From G963674665 sp964609625 (GTDB lineage: Bacteria; Desulfobacterota; Desulfovibrionia; Desulfovibrionales; Desulfovibrionaceae), in contig CAZSRS010000046.1 in assembly GCA_964609625.1 (NCBI GenBank), positions 1 to 28,902 of the forward strand: a stretch of 28,902 bases of DNA. Reading direction: 5' to 3'. Positions 15,499 to 23,233 of this stretch are shown piece by piece. The notes under the pieces were generated by a model. The model saw only the letters and a program-made list of their open reading frames with translations, was not told where the DNA came from and ran no database searches. The translations under genes were made by a program, and so were the position numbers. The stretch's first letter is position 1. Every line of letters starts with the position of its first letter.

Positions 15499-16656
15499 TC
15501 AGACCTCGATTCCCAACAGGACAATATCGTCTTCCTGACCTTGCAGTCCAGGTACTATTCGTTGGACTATCTCGGGCACCGCGCGATCGAGTGGCAGATG
15601 CCCGCACGACGCGCAGACATCGAGCAGCATGGACTCGCCATCGCCCCTGGCCTGTCTGTTCTGCGCGAAACGCTCCGTAAGCCCGTCGGTGAACATGAAG
15701 ATGCGATCTCCCTTGTTCACGCGGCTGGTCATGGGCTCCAGGCAAACGTTTTCGAATGCGCCGAGGATGTCGCCTTCCGGGTGCAGAAACCGGGCAGAAC
15801 CGTCCGCGTCCACGAAGATGGCGGGGGGATGGCCGGCGTTGACCACCGTGACCTGCGAGAAACCACGCTGCACGTAACAGGCCTGGGCCGTGATGTACTT
15901 GCCGTCCTGGAGGATGGTCTTGAGCACGGAATTGATGTTCTTCATCGTCTCCGTGGGGGTGTAGAGAGGCCCGGAGTTCTGGCGGATCAAGGCCTTGAGC
16001 GAGGAGGTGACGAATGAGGCGCCCAGATCGTGGCCGCTGATATCCGCCACGAAATAGCAGTAGCTTCTGGCGCTTACCGGGAAGACATCGTAGAAATCTC
16101 CCCCTGCTTCCAACACGGGCACGTATTCGATGGCGAACCTGGCCTCGGGCACGTCTTCGGGTCGCACCAGGATGCTCTGCTGCGCCTCGGTGATCTGCCT
16201 GAGCTTGGCTGCCTGGCCCTCGATGACGGCCCGATGCGCCAGCCTGAGCTTGAGGTGCAGCCGGATGCGCGCCATGACCTCGGCCTTTTCAAAGGGCTTG
16301 GTGATGTAGTCCACGGCGCCCAGTTCCAGGCCTCGGACCTTGTTTTCAACGTCGCTCAGGGCCGAAATGAAGATGATGGGGATGTCGGTGGTTTCCGGAT
16401 CCAGCTGCAGGAGCCTGCACGTGTCGAAGCCGTTTTCCCCCGGCATCATGATGTCCAGGAGGATGATCCCGGGCTTGGACTCCCTGGCCATGGCCCTGCC
16501 CGTGGGGCCGTCAAGTGCCGTGAGCACGCGAAACCCCGCGGCGTGCAGCATGCCCTTGAGAACCATCACGTTGATGGATTCGTCATCGATGACCAACACT
16601 TGTGGGGTGTCGTCAGTGTGCGGCCGTTCCATGGGCCCTGCGAACGTCTGCGTCAT
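15499..16656 (-). CDS. Response regulator fused to PP2C-type serine phosphatase (RsbU-like)
   Basis: This is a 385-residue protein. Residues 18-140 are a receiver domain with the acidic pair in VLVIDDES, phosphoacceptor Asp68 in IILLDIMMP, and the conserved Lys in YITKPFEKAEV. A short coiled linker (about 140-175) leads to a PP2C/SpoIIE phosphatase domain with GGDFYDVF, FVADISGHDLGASF, MFTDGLTER and the terminal DDIVLLGIEV, holding the metal-binding aspartates. Such proteins dephosphorylate a STAS anti-sigma antagonist when the receiver is phosphorylated. The following gene encodes both an ATPase and a STAS domain, the natural counter-kinase and substrate. The ATG at 16656 has GGAG 6 bases upstream; a GTG at 16668 is also in frame but would bury that site. 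It is the first gene of the four-gene unit. Confidence 0.92.
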   Translation of the reverse strand: MTQTFAGPMERPHTDDTPQVLVIDDESINVMVLKGMLHAAGFRVLTALDGPTGRAMARESKPGIILLDIMMPGENGFDTCRLLQLDPETTDIPIIFISALSDVENKVRGLELGAVDYITKPFEKAEVMARIRLHLKLRLAHRAVIEGQAAKLRQITEAQQSILVRPEDVPEARFAIEYVPVLEAGGDFYDVFPVSARSYCYFVADISGHDLGASFVTSSLKALIRQNSGPLYTPTETMKNINSVLKTILQDGKYITAQACYVQRGFSQVTVVNAGHPPAIFVDADGSARFLHPEGDILGAFENVCLEPMTSRVNKGDRIFMFTDGLTERFAQNRQARGDGESMLLDVCASCGHLPLDRAVPEIVQRIVPGLQGQEDDIVLLGIEV

Positions 16657-16990
16657 CCATCGCTCCACCTGGAAACACTGTCCTGACCATCAGGGATGCC
16701 GGACACACGGAAGGGGCACTCCCACTCACTACAGTCCCATTCCGATCCTGATCCATACATCACCTCACCACGTAACTCATGATACGCAACAGACGCACGG
16801 GGGGCAAGCGGCCCGCGGCACCATGCACCAAAATCGCCCTTGGCATCGCGCGCATTGCCGAAAAAATGACAATCGTGTAAGGCCACATTCTCCGGGCTGG
16901 TCATTTCGAGATTTATGGTTATCATCAGGCGATATCCAAGCCCCATGCATCCAGAACCCGACACGACCCGCCCTGCAAAAGGAGCCCGCA
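16657..16990. other. 334-base divergent intergenic region
   Basis: This gap separates the minus-strand signalling operon from the + strand M16 peptidase, so it should hold promoters for both. I found no convincing -35/-10 pair or sigma-54 (-24/-12) site on either strand. The in-frame extension of the peptidase frame back to 16340 is not coding: it overlaps the regulator gene and lacks a ribosome binding site. AAAAGGAG at 16977-16984 is the ribosome binding site of the peptidase. Confidence 0.6.
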
Positions 16991-19663
16991 ATGTTTGCCA
17001 CGCTTCTCATTATCCTAGGAGCCCTGCTCATGCAAACGGCCTCGACACCAGCGCTCGCCGCTTCCTCGCAACAAGCGGTCACGCTGCCCAACGGCTTCAC
17101 CATTCTCGTGCAGGAGGACGACCGCTTCCCCCTGGCTTCCCTCCGCCTTTACGTCCGCGCCGGGTCGGCATTCGAATCCCCAAAACAGGCCGGTATCAGC
17201 CACCTCCTGGAGCACATGGTCTTCAAGGGTACGGAACAGCGCAAGCCTGGACAGGTGGCGCAGGACATCGAGCGGGCCGGCGGATACCTCAACGCCGCCA
17301 CCAGCTTCGACTACACCGTGTACATGACCGACATGCCGGCCGACAAATGGGACCTGGGGATGGAAGTCATTCACGACATGGTCTTCAACGCGGCCATCGA
17401 CCCGGACGAACTGGAACGGGAAAAACTGGTGGTGATCGAGGAACTCAAACGCAACGAGGACAGCCCCGATTCCCTGCTTTTCAATCGCATGCAACCGCTG
17501 GCCTGGACCGACACCACTTACGCCCGCCCCATCATTGGATACGAACAGACCGTCAAGGCTTTCACCAGGCAGGACATCCTGGACTACATCGCCACCTTTT
17601 ATCAGCCGCAGTCCATGCTGCTCGTGGTCGTGGGCAACGTGGACGCGGACACGGTCATACAGGAAGCCGTCAAGCTCTTCGGCCCTTTGCGCAACGACCG
17701 TGATCTCCCCCCGGTGGCACCCTTCGACCTCCAGGCCGTGCGACTGGCGCAAGGCGACGAACCACGCATTTCCGTGATCCCCGGAGACTGGAACAAGGTC
17801 TACCTGAGCCTGTCCTTTCCCCTGCCCGGTTTTCGCTCCGCCCGGGCCCCCGCCCTGGAAGTCCTGGCCCAGCTCCTCGGTGGGGACAAGACCTCCAGGC
17901 TCTACCGGAAGTTCAAGTACGAGCGCCAGCTTGTGCACGACATCTCGGCCTACTCCCTGCTTCTGGAGCGCACCGGACTTTTTTACGTCCATACCACCCT
18001 GGACCGCGACAAACTCGAGACCTTCTGGAAGGAACTGCTCGCCGAATTCGCCGGCCTGGAGGCCGCGACCTTCAGTGACGCGGAACTCGACCGCGCCAAG
18101 CTGAACCTCGAAGATTCCCTGTTCCAGACCAAGGAGACCCTCTCGGGGTTGGCCTCGAAACTCGGATTCTTCCAGTTCTTCGAGCAAGGTGATCTCTCCG
18201 AGAAAAACTACCTCTACGCGCTTAGGCACGTACACCGTGCCGAACTCCAGGAAGCCCTGACCGGATTCCTCCACCCCGCGGCCTTCTCGGCCGTGCTGCT
18301 CACTCCGGGCCAGGATTCCCCAAGCGGTGAAGAACTGGGCACCGGCTTGGCGCGGGACATTGCCACTGTCTGGCCCACCCAGGAGCGGGAGCAGACCGCG
18401 GATGCCGCAGGCTTGAAATCCACCGACGCCAGGGAAGTGTTGGAGCTTGGCAAGGGGCGTACCTTGGTGCTGCTGCCCGACGCCACCCTGCCCTACACAT
18501 CCGTCAGTTTCTCCCTGCGTGGCGGGGACATGCTGCTCACTCCACAGGAGCAGGGCCTCGCCGAGCTGGGTGCCCGCACCCTGACCAAAGGCACGCTCCA
18601 ACGCTCGGCCAGCGAGCTGCAAGACTTCCTCTCGGACCGTGCGGCCAACCTGGTCGCCAGCGCCAACCGTGACGCCCTCATGCTCCAGGCCAAATTCCCC
18701 ACACGCTTCAGCGACGAGATTGTGCCCCTGCTCAAGGAGGTCCTCACCCAACCTGCTTTCGCCCCCGAAGAGGTGGAGCGGGAGCGCCAAAACCAAGTGG
18801 CAGCCATCAAAGGCCGCGAGGACCAACCCCTGGGCCTGGCCTTCCGCCACATCTTCCCCTTCCTGTTCCGGGAGCATCCCTACGGCTATTATCACCTGGG
18901 GCAGCCAGAAGAGATCCTGGCCTTCACACCCCAGCAGGTACGCGCCTTCTGGAACAGGCAACGCGGCACCCCCTGGACCATGGCCGTGTGCGGCGACTAC
19001 GACAAGCACGCCATCGTCTCCCTGGCCCACGAACTGGCGGCATCACTGGAGACGTCCGAACACGGCGTGACGGAGGTGGCTTTCACCGCACCACTCTGGA
19101 ACGAGAAGCGCGACATGGACCTGCATCTGCCGGACCGCAACCAGACCCATTTGTTGCAAATTTATGAGACTCCCGGCCTGAGTGCCGACGATACCGCCGG
19201 TCTCAAACTCTTGCAGGCCATCCTGGCCGGTCAGGGCGGCCTGCTCTTCAACAAGCTCAGGGATGAGCAGGGTCTTGGATACGCGGTCACCGCCATGCTC
19301 TGGCAAAGCCCTTCCACCGGCTTCATGGCATTCTATATCGGCACCTCGCCCGACAAGGCCGACCAGGCCCTGCAAGGCTTCAAGGACGTTGTGCGGGAAT
19401 TGCATGAGACACCGCTCTCGGATGCAGTGCTGCAAGGGGGGAAAAACCAGCTGCAGGGCGACTATTACCGGGAACTCCAGAGCCTGGCCAGCCGCAGCAA
19501 CGAGGCCGCCACCCTGAACACCCAGGGCTTGGCCCTGGACAGCAACGTGCGGGACATCAACAAGGCCCGGGAACTCACCCCCGAAGATCTGCGCAGCCTG
19601 GCCAGGAAATACCTGGACCCGGACAAGTCCTATTTGATGCGGGTGACCCCTGGCGAAAGCTGA
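16991..19663 (+). CDS. Secreted M16-family zinc metallopeptidase, two-domain
   Basis: This is an 890-residue peptidase of the pitrilysin/insulinase family. The ATG at 16991 follows GGAG by 6 bases and opens a signal peptide that ends near ALAA (residue 24), so it acts in the periplasm. The inverted zinc motif is His71-x-x-Glu74-His75 (HLLEHMVFKG). The third ligand is a Glu in VVIEELKR, with Glu151 at the expected distance. The first M16 pair covers about residues 30-470. A second, catalytically silent half runs from about 480 (LVLLPDATLPYTSVSFSLRG) to the end and contains the C-terminal-domain motif DEQGLGYAVTA. Many bacteria encode the two halves as adjacent genes; here they form one chain. 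It probably degrades short or unfolded peptides. A terminator follows at 19688. Confidence 0.93.
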   Translation: MFATLLIILGALLMQTASTPALAASSQQAVTLPNGFTILVQEDDRFPLASLRLYVRAGSAFESPKQAGISHLLEHMVFKGTEQRKPGQVAQDIERAGGYLNAATSFDYTVYMTDMPADKWDLGMEVIHDMVFNAAIDPDELEREKLVVIEELKRNEDSPDSLLFNRMQPLAWTDTTYARPIIGYEQTVKAFTRQDILDYIATFYQPQSMLLVVVGNVDADTVIQEAVKLFGPLRNDRDLPPVAPFDLQAVRLAQGDEPRISVIPGDWNKVYLSLSFPLPGFRSARAPALEVLAQLLGGDKTSRLYRKFKYERQLVHDISAYSLLLERTGLFYVHTTLDRDKLETFWKELLAEFAGLEAATFSDAELDRAKLNLEDSLFQTKETLSGLASKLGFFQFFEQGDLSEKNYLYALRHVHRAELQEALTGFLHPAAFSAVLLTPGQDSPSGEELGTGLARDIATVWPTQEREQTADAAGLKSTDAREVLELGKGRTLVLLPDATLPYTSVSFSLRGGDMLLTPQEQGLAELGARTLTKGTLQRSASELQDFLSDRAANLVASANRDALMLQAKFPTRFSDEIVPLLKEVLTQPAFAPEEVERERQNQVAAIKGREDQPLGLAFRHIFPFLFREHPYGYYHLGQPEEILAFTPQQVRAFWNRQRGTPWTMAVCGDYDKHAIVSLAHELAASLETSEHGVTEVAFTAPLWNEKRDMDLHLPDRNQTHLLQIYETPGLSADDTAGLKLLQAILAGQGGLLFNKLRDEQGLGYAVTAMLWQSPSTGFMAFYIGTSPDKADQALQGFKDVVRELHETPLSDAVLQGGKNQLQGDYYRELQSLASRSNEAATLNTQGLALDSNVRDINKARELTPEDLRSLARKYLDPDKSYLMRVTPGES

Positions 19664-19687
19664 GCCTGATCCCGCGCGACGCAGCAC

Positions 19688-19722
19688 AAAGGGGACCTCC
19701 GGCCGGAAGTCCCCTTTCTCTT
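19688..19722 (+). terminator. Terminator of the M16 peptidase gene
   Basis: A perfect 9-bp stem, AAAGGGGAC (19688-19696) with GTCCCCTTT (19709-19717), closes on a 12-base loop that can itself pair, and is followed by CTCTT. It lies 25 bases after the stop codon. The A-run on the left arm means it may also serve the minus-strand gene ending at 19745. Confidence 0.8.
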
Positions 19723-19744
19723 GTCCAAAGCGCCGGGGCTGGAA

Positions 19745-20089
19745 CTACCATACCCCGGCCGGCGCGGGCAGGTTCTTGTCCACCCTCGCCTTGTCGAAGC
19801 GCGCCTTTTCCACCGTGGTCCAGGCACGCGGCTTGCTCAACCCTCCGGTACCAGGCGCGATGTCCGTCACCGTGCCAGGCTCGGTGAGTTCGACCTCGGC
19901 CAAGCCTCCTGAGTCGTCAGTTCCTAGGACAGCCAACATTTCCTTGAGTTTCTTCACTTCCTTCAGGGCGCGTTGTTTGTCCTTTTCCGCCTCCACCGGG
20001 CAGCCGGCAACAGCCCTCGCAGTGGGAAACGCGACAACCAGAGCCAGGAACGCGATGAATACAGCGGCAACAATGGATGTGGTTCTCAT
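19745..20089 (-). CDS. Small secreted protein with charged coiled segment
   Basis: This is a 114-residue protein that I do not recognise. Residues 1-28 are a typical Sec signal peptide (basic start, AVFIAFLALVVAF core, ARAVAG cleavage region). A strongly charged helix follows (about 33-55, EAEKDKQRALKEVKKLKEML) that could form a coiled coil. The remainder is low in hydrophobic residues and probably extended. An excellent ribosome binding site, AGGAGGAG, lies 5 bases before the ATG, directly after the stop of the FecR-domain gene, so the two genes are almost certainly co-transcribed. A periplasmic partner role to the FecR-domain protein is inferred from position only. Confidence 0.8.
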   Translation of the reverse strand: MRTTSIVAAVFIAFLALVVAFPTARAVAGCPVEAEKDKQRALKEVKKLKEMLAVLGTDDSGGLAEVELTEPGTVTDIAPGTGGLSKPRAWTTVEKARFDKARVDKNLPAPAGVW

Positions 20090-20101
20090 GTCGTCTCCTC
20101 C

Positions 20102-20812
20102 TTACCTGCACTGGTACGTGTCGAGCAGCTTTTCATACGCATCGGCGTCGACCTTGAGCTCCTTGCCCTCGGCATGCGCTCCTGCCCCGCGCTTGGAAAT
20201 GTAGGCCAGATTCAGACGCTTCACCGTGGTCTTGATCTGATCGCAGAGGTCTTCCTTTTGCGCGCCCTGCAATGCCGGGGCCGCGGCCTTTTGCGGCGGG
20301 GTGTTGGCCTTCACGACCACCGGACCGCCCGCGTACAGGCCATGGACTTCGGTGTTGGGATCCACGGCCGAGGAAAACTCGGTGCCTCTGATGCCCAAGG
20401 CCACCAAAGGTGTCTCGACCTTGAAGCCGCCTGGGTTGATCTTGTCGATGGCGCCCGTCAACACCCCCATGACACCGTTGAGCAACTTAACCACGAACCT
20501 GGGTTTCTGCCCCTTTTCCATGAACACATCCGCGATGTTGCATTCGCTGTTCTCGGCCAGGGCCAGTGTGGTCTTGTCCTTGAACATGACCTGCACCCTG
20601 GATGCGGGCCCGGTCTTGAGGCGGTCCTGGGATTTGACCCCGCTCCCGACCTTGGCCGGTGTGGCTGCACCGGCCGCGATCACCGTCACGGTACCCTGAA
20701 CCTCCTGCACCCAGCCCACGGCCTCGGCCGCCATTGCTCCCCCTCCGGCCATGATGAGCAGTATGCCACTCAACACCATGCCACGAATCATTGAAAGAAG
20801 TCTAAAGCGCAT
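20102..20812 (-). CDS. Secreted FecR-domain protein
   Basis: This is a 236-residue periplasmic protein. The ATG at 20812 follows AGGGGAG by 5 bases; an upstream in-frame extension to 20875 lacks such a site. A signal peptide ends near GGGAMA (residue 28). The FecR domain occupies about residues 30-140: GWVQEVQGTVTVIAAG, VKSQDRLKTGPASRVQV and VETPLVALGIRGTEFS are the characteristic strands. In classical systems FecR is a membrane anti-sigma factor; stand-alone secreted FecR domains like this have no transmembrane anchor and are more often structural or ligand-binding. The C-terminal part (about 160-236) has a helix QIKTTVKRLNLAYIS and two cysteines. It is the first gene of a pair with the small secreted protein. 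Confidence 0.86.
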   Translation of the reverse strand: MRFRLLSMIRGMVLSGILLIMAGGGAMAAEAVGWVQEVQGTVTVIAAGAATPAKVGSGVKSQDRLKTGPASRVQVMFKDKTTLALAENSECNIADVFMEKGQKPRFVVKLLNGVMGVLTGAIDKINPGGFKVETPLVALGIRGTEFSSAVDPNTEVHGLYAGGPVVVKANTPPQKAAAPALQGAQKEDLCDQIKTTVKRLNLAYISKRGAGAHAEGKELKVDADAYEKLLDTYQCR

Positions 20813-21395
20813 AGACACTCCCCTGGTTATACGTGAACGCGTCGCAGCCATGCCTGGCTGCGTGAACTTCCCCATCCCTTGCCCTCATAATGTTGCAGAA
20901 AGGAATGTGTCAACGGGCGTCGGACCGAAAGAGGTGCTCAACAAACCTCCCTGACCAGACTAATACGTGGATATTGCTGGTGTCCTGCAAGTCTTTGCAA
21001 TATACTTGTTGATATAATGACGTTTACCTCTACTGCAACAGCAATGCTTGGCAAGAGATTCTTCCTGGTGGAACTTTGGACGACAATTGTGGCATCCAGA
21101 CGAAAAGCATATGTCGGCATGCATCAGTCCGAGAATTCATGAAGTAATGGCCACAAAAATTGTACTTACCGATACAGGCACCCGCACTTAATACCGCTAA
21201 TCCTTCTCGCTGTTGGCATTCGCAACTATACCTTGCTATTCTTGCTATTTCCATACATTCCCCGCATACTGGAATATTTGCAAGGCACGGCAACGTCGGA
21301 CATTCTTCAAAGCCGACTTCAAGAACACCGAGCCGGATCTTTCAACAGGGCAGGATGTCGTCTCCATCCTGCAACACACGAGGGTCGTCCGCTCC
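20813..21395. other. 583-base gap with AT-richer sequence
   Basis: I see no gene I can support. Base composition falls well below that of the neighbouring genes from about 20940 to 21330. The stretch includes TATAAT at 21013-21018 without a matching -35, and a 9-bp tandem repeat CTTGCTATT at 21232-21249. Short open frames on both strands show no domain, no biased codon use and no ribosome binding site. It must contain the promoter of the minus-strand FecR operon. The rest could be decayed acquired DNA. Confidence 0.5.
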
Positions 21396-22088
21396 GTGAA
21401 TCGTTCTTTGTCAGCAGCACTCCTATGCGCAGCCTTTTGTTGCGGCATGCTCGTCCGCTCTCCGGCGGGAGGCATGGCCTTTGGCTTGGCCGAATGGCAG
21501 GTCTTCACCCCTGGGGGGCACGTCATCCGCGGCGTCAACAACCTCAAGGAGCCGCACGGAGTCTGCCTGATGGACGCACTCGCCGAGCCTCGGCCGGAAG
21601 GCAGCCTTATTCTTATCAATCACCTGTTGCGTTGGCGTTACTATCCAGGGCATGTGGCGGCGGAAACAGAGGAAGGGTACCTGCTCCTGGAAGAGCGCGG
21701 CCACAAGATCCGCCGCTTCCACAGCGAGGTCGAACTCCTGTCCACGACCCAGCTCATAGGGCCGGCTCTCTCTCCCTGGCTGACTCCCGCGGACGCCCAG
21801 GAGGAGGCCATGTTCCCTGCCTCGATTTGGGAACCGTGCACGCGGGAGATGCACCTCCAGGCTTCGGGAAGCTCCTCGCCTCCGGACTTCCCTTCGGGAC
21901 TGGCTCCGGATCCGCGTTTGTGCGCCCTGTCTTTGGCTCCGGAACGGCTCCGTTACCACCGTCTCACCACCTGGGGCAGGGTCTGCGAGTACTGGTCCAG
22001 CGGCAATTCCACCCAGATCCAGTTGCCCTTTTCACCCCCCGCCCAGCTGATGCCCTTTTTCTGCGCGACCATCTTCAACGCCGAGTGA
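21396..22088 (+). CDS. Unrecognised secreted protein
   Basis: This is a 230-residue protein of unknown family. The reading frame is supported by its high third-position GC from about 21480 on. A GTG at 21396, with GAGGG about 11 bases upstream, gives a signal-peptide-like N-terminus (SLSAALLCAAFCCGMLV, cleavage near PAGGMA). The frame is open further upstream but into AT-rich DNA that looks non-coding. The mature part includes LAEWQVFTPGGHVIRGVNN and SLILINHLLRWRYYPGHVA, with Trp-rich elements and GRVCEYWSSGNSTQIQLPF. A second, overlapping frame (21233-22120) is also open but has a worse composition. The last 57 bases overlap the convergent amidohydrolase gene. The start is the least certain part. 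Confidence 0.6.
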   Translation: MNRSLSAALLCAAFCCGMLVRSPAGGMAFGLAEWQVFTPGGHVIRGVNNLKEPHGVCLMDALAEPRPEGSLILINHLLRWRYYPGHVAAETEEGYLLLEERGHKIRRFHSEVELLSTTQLIGPALSPWLTPADAQEEAMFPASIWEPCTREMHLQASGSSSPPDFPSGLAPDPRLCALSLAPERLRYHRLTTWGRVCEYWSSGNSTQIQLPFSPPAQLMPFFCATIFNAE

Positions 22089-23210
22089 GCCGGGCTCCCA
22101 CGCGAACTCACCCCCCTTGACCACCAGCAGGGGCGCGGGCAGGTCAATGAGGTCCTCGGGAAGGTCAGCCAACAGTTGTAAATCCGCCCAATATCCGGCC
22201 TCCAGGAGGCCGGCCTGGTCCCCCATGCCGCAGGCCAAGGCCGCGTGCAGCGTGGCCGCCTGCAGGACCTCCTCCATTGTCAGTCCTGCCTGACGCAGCA
22301 GCCGCATCTCACCACGGGGGGCGTCGTGCGGGACGCCGAAAAACGGCGCATCCGTGCCCACGGCCAGGCGCCCCCCACAGTGATGGAAAAGGGCGATTAT
22401 CTCCATAAGAGGTTCGTTGTCCCACATGGAGCGAGACAGCGCATCCAGGGTGGGCACCAGCAGGACACCGCTGTCCGCCATGCGCCGGAACAACCCGTCG
22501 ATCCGGGCACGGCCCCGGGGCGTGCCCCATCCCCGCAAGGGCAGGTGTTCCACCACGTCCACTCCGCAGGCCAGGGCCAGCTCCAACTCCCTGATGCCGG
22601 AGATGTGGGTCCTGGTCGTCATGCCCAGTCGATGTGCCCGGCTCACCGCAGCCTTGGCCGTGTCCTGGTCCAGGACCGGATCACCGTCCCCTGGCTCGAA
22701 TACCAGCTTCAACAGACGCGCCCCATAGTCGTGCAGCAGCGAAACCGCTCGTTCGGCCTGGTCCGTGCCTACCACGGGCATGGCATAGGCCGGACCGTGC
22801 CGCCGAGTGGGATAGCCGCCGGGCGCCGTGAGCACCGGTCCGGAGCAGATGGCAGTCGCCGTGGCCCGGTCGCGGGCGTCTCGCTCCCTGCGCAATACCG
22901 GCACACACTCCAGAGGGGCGCCCACATCGCCGAGCATGGTCACGCCCTCGAGCAAATGCTTATTCCGGCGAACTTCCGGGGAGTATGCCAAGTGCACGTG
23001 CGCGTCGATAAAGCCGGGCAAGAGCAACATGCCGCGACAATCGATCCGTTGCGCCCCAGAAAGGTGGGGGATGGCCGTTTCACCCCGCGCCAGGATGCGC
23101 CCCCCGCGGTAGCAGAGCAGCCCTTCGGCCTCGAAGTGCGGCCCACGTGCGTGAAAGAGCCGGCAATTGCCCAGGCAGATTGTCTGCGCGGCTCCGTGGA
23201 CAGCGGACAC
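22032..23210 (-). CDS. Amidohydrolase-family metal-dependent hydrolase
   Basis: This is a 392-residue cytoplasmic enzyme of the amidohydrolase superfamily (imidazolonepropionase/prolidase-like branch). After an N-terminal beta-sandwich part, the first metal site appears as His71-x-His73 in LLPGFIDAHVHLAY. A Lys that may be carboxylated lies in ARLLKLVFEPGDGDP, His ligands lie in TTRTHISGI and VVEHLPL, and the catalytic Asp lies in VGTDAPFFG. The C-terminal ADLQLLADLPEDLIDL returns to the sandwich domain. The substrate is unknown. The GTG start at 23210 has GAGAGG about 5 bases upstream and lies 23 bases after the pgm stop codon; the frame is open to 23375 but only as a shadow of pgm. Probably co-transcribed with pgm. 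Confidence 0.87.
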   Translation of the reverse strand: MSAVHGAAQTICLGNCRLFHARGPHFEAEGLLCYRGGRILARGETAIPHLSGAQRIDCRGMLLLPGFIDAHVHLAYSPEVRRNKHLLEGVTMLGDVGAPLECVPVLRRERDARDRATATAICSGPVLTAPGGYPTRRHGPAYAMPVVGTDQAERAVSLLHDYGARLLKLVFEPGDGDPVLDQDTAKAAVSRAHRLGMTTRTHISGIRELELALACGVDVVEHLPLRGWGTPRGRARIDGLFRRMADSGVLLVPTLDALSRSMWDNEPLMEIIALFHHCGGRLAVGTDAPFFGVPHDAPRGEMRLLRQAGLTMEEVLQAATLHAALACGMGDQAGLLEAGYWADLQLLADLPEDLIDLPAPLLVVKGGEFAWEPGSLGVEDGRAEKGHQLGGG

Positions 23211-23233
23211 CCCAGCCTCTCGTTCCCCAGGGA

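Noticed and set aside
15497..15745. N-terminal extension of the ATPase-STAS frame
   Set aside because: It overlaps the PP2C phosphatase gene fully and reads as Arg/Gly-rich shadow; a GTG with GAGG at 15496 explains the start.
16846..16866. Possible sigma-54 site (TTGGCA ... TTGC) upstream of the M16 gene
   Set aside because: The spacing is three bases too long and the -12 element is incomplete.
16340..16990. Upstream extension of the M16 peptidase frame
   Set aside because: It overlaps the divergent regulator gene and lacks coding character; the signal peptide and ribosome binding site fix the start at 16991.
17015..19030. A 671-codon open frame on the minus strand across the M16 peptidase gene
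   Set aside because: It is the antisense shadow of a gene with high third-position GC; it has no signal, domain or ribosome binding site, while the + strand frame carries HLLEH and a signal peptide.
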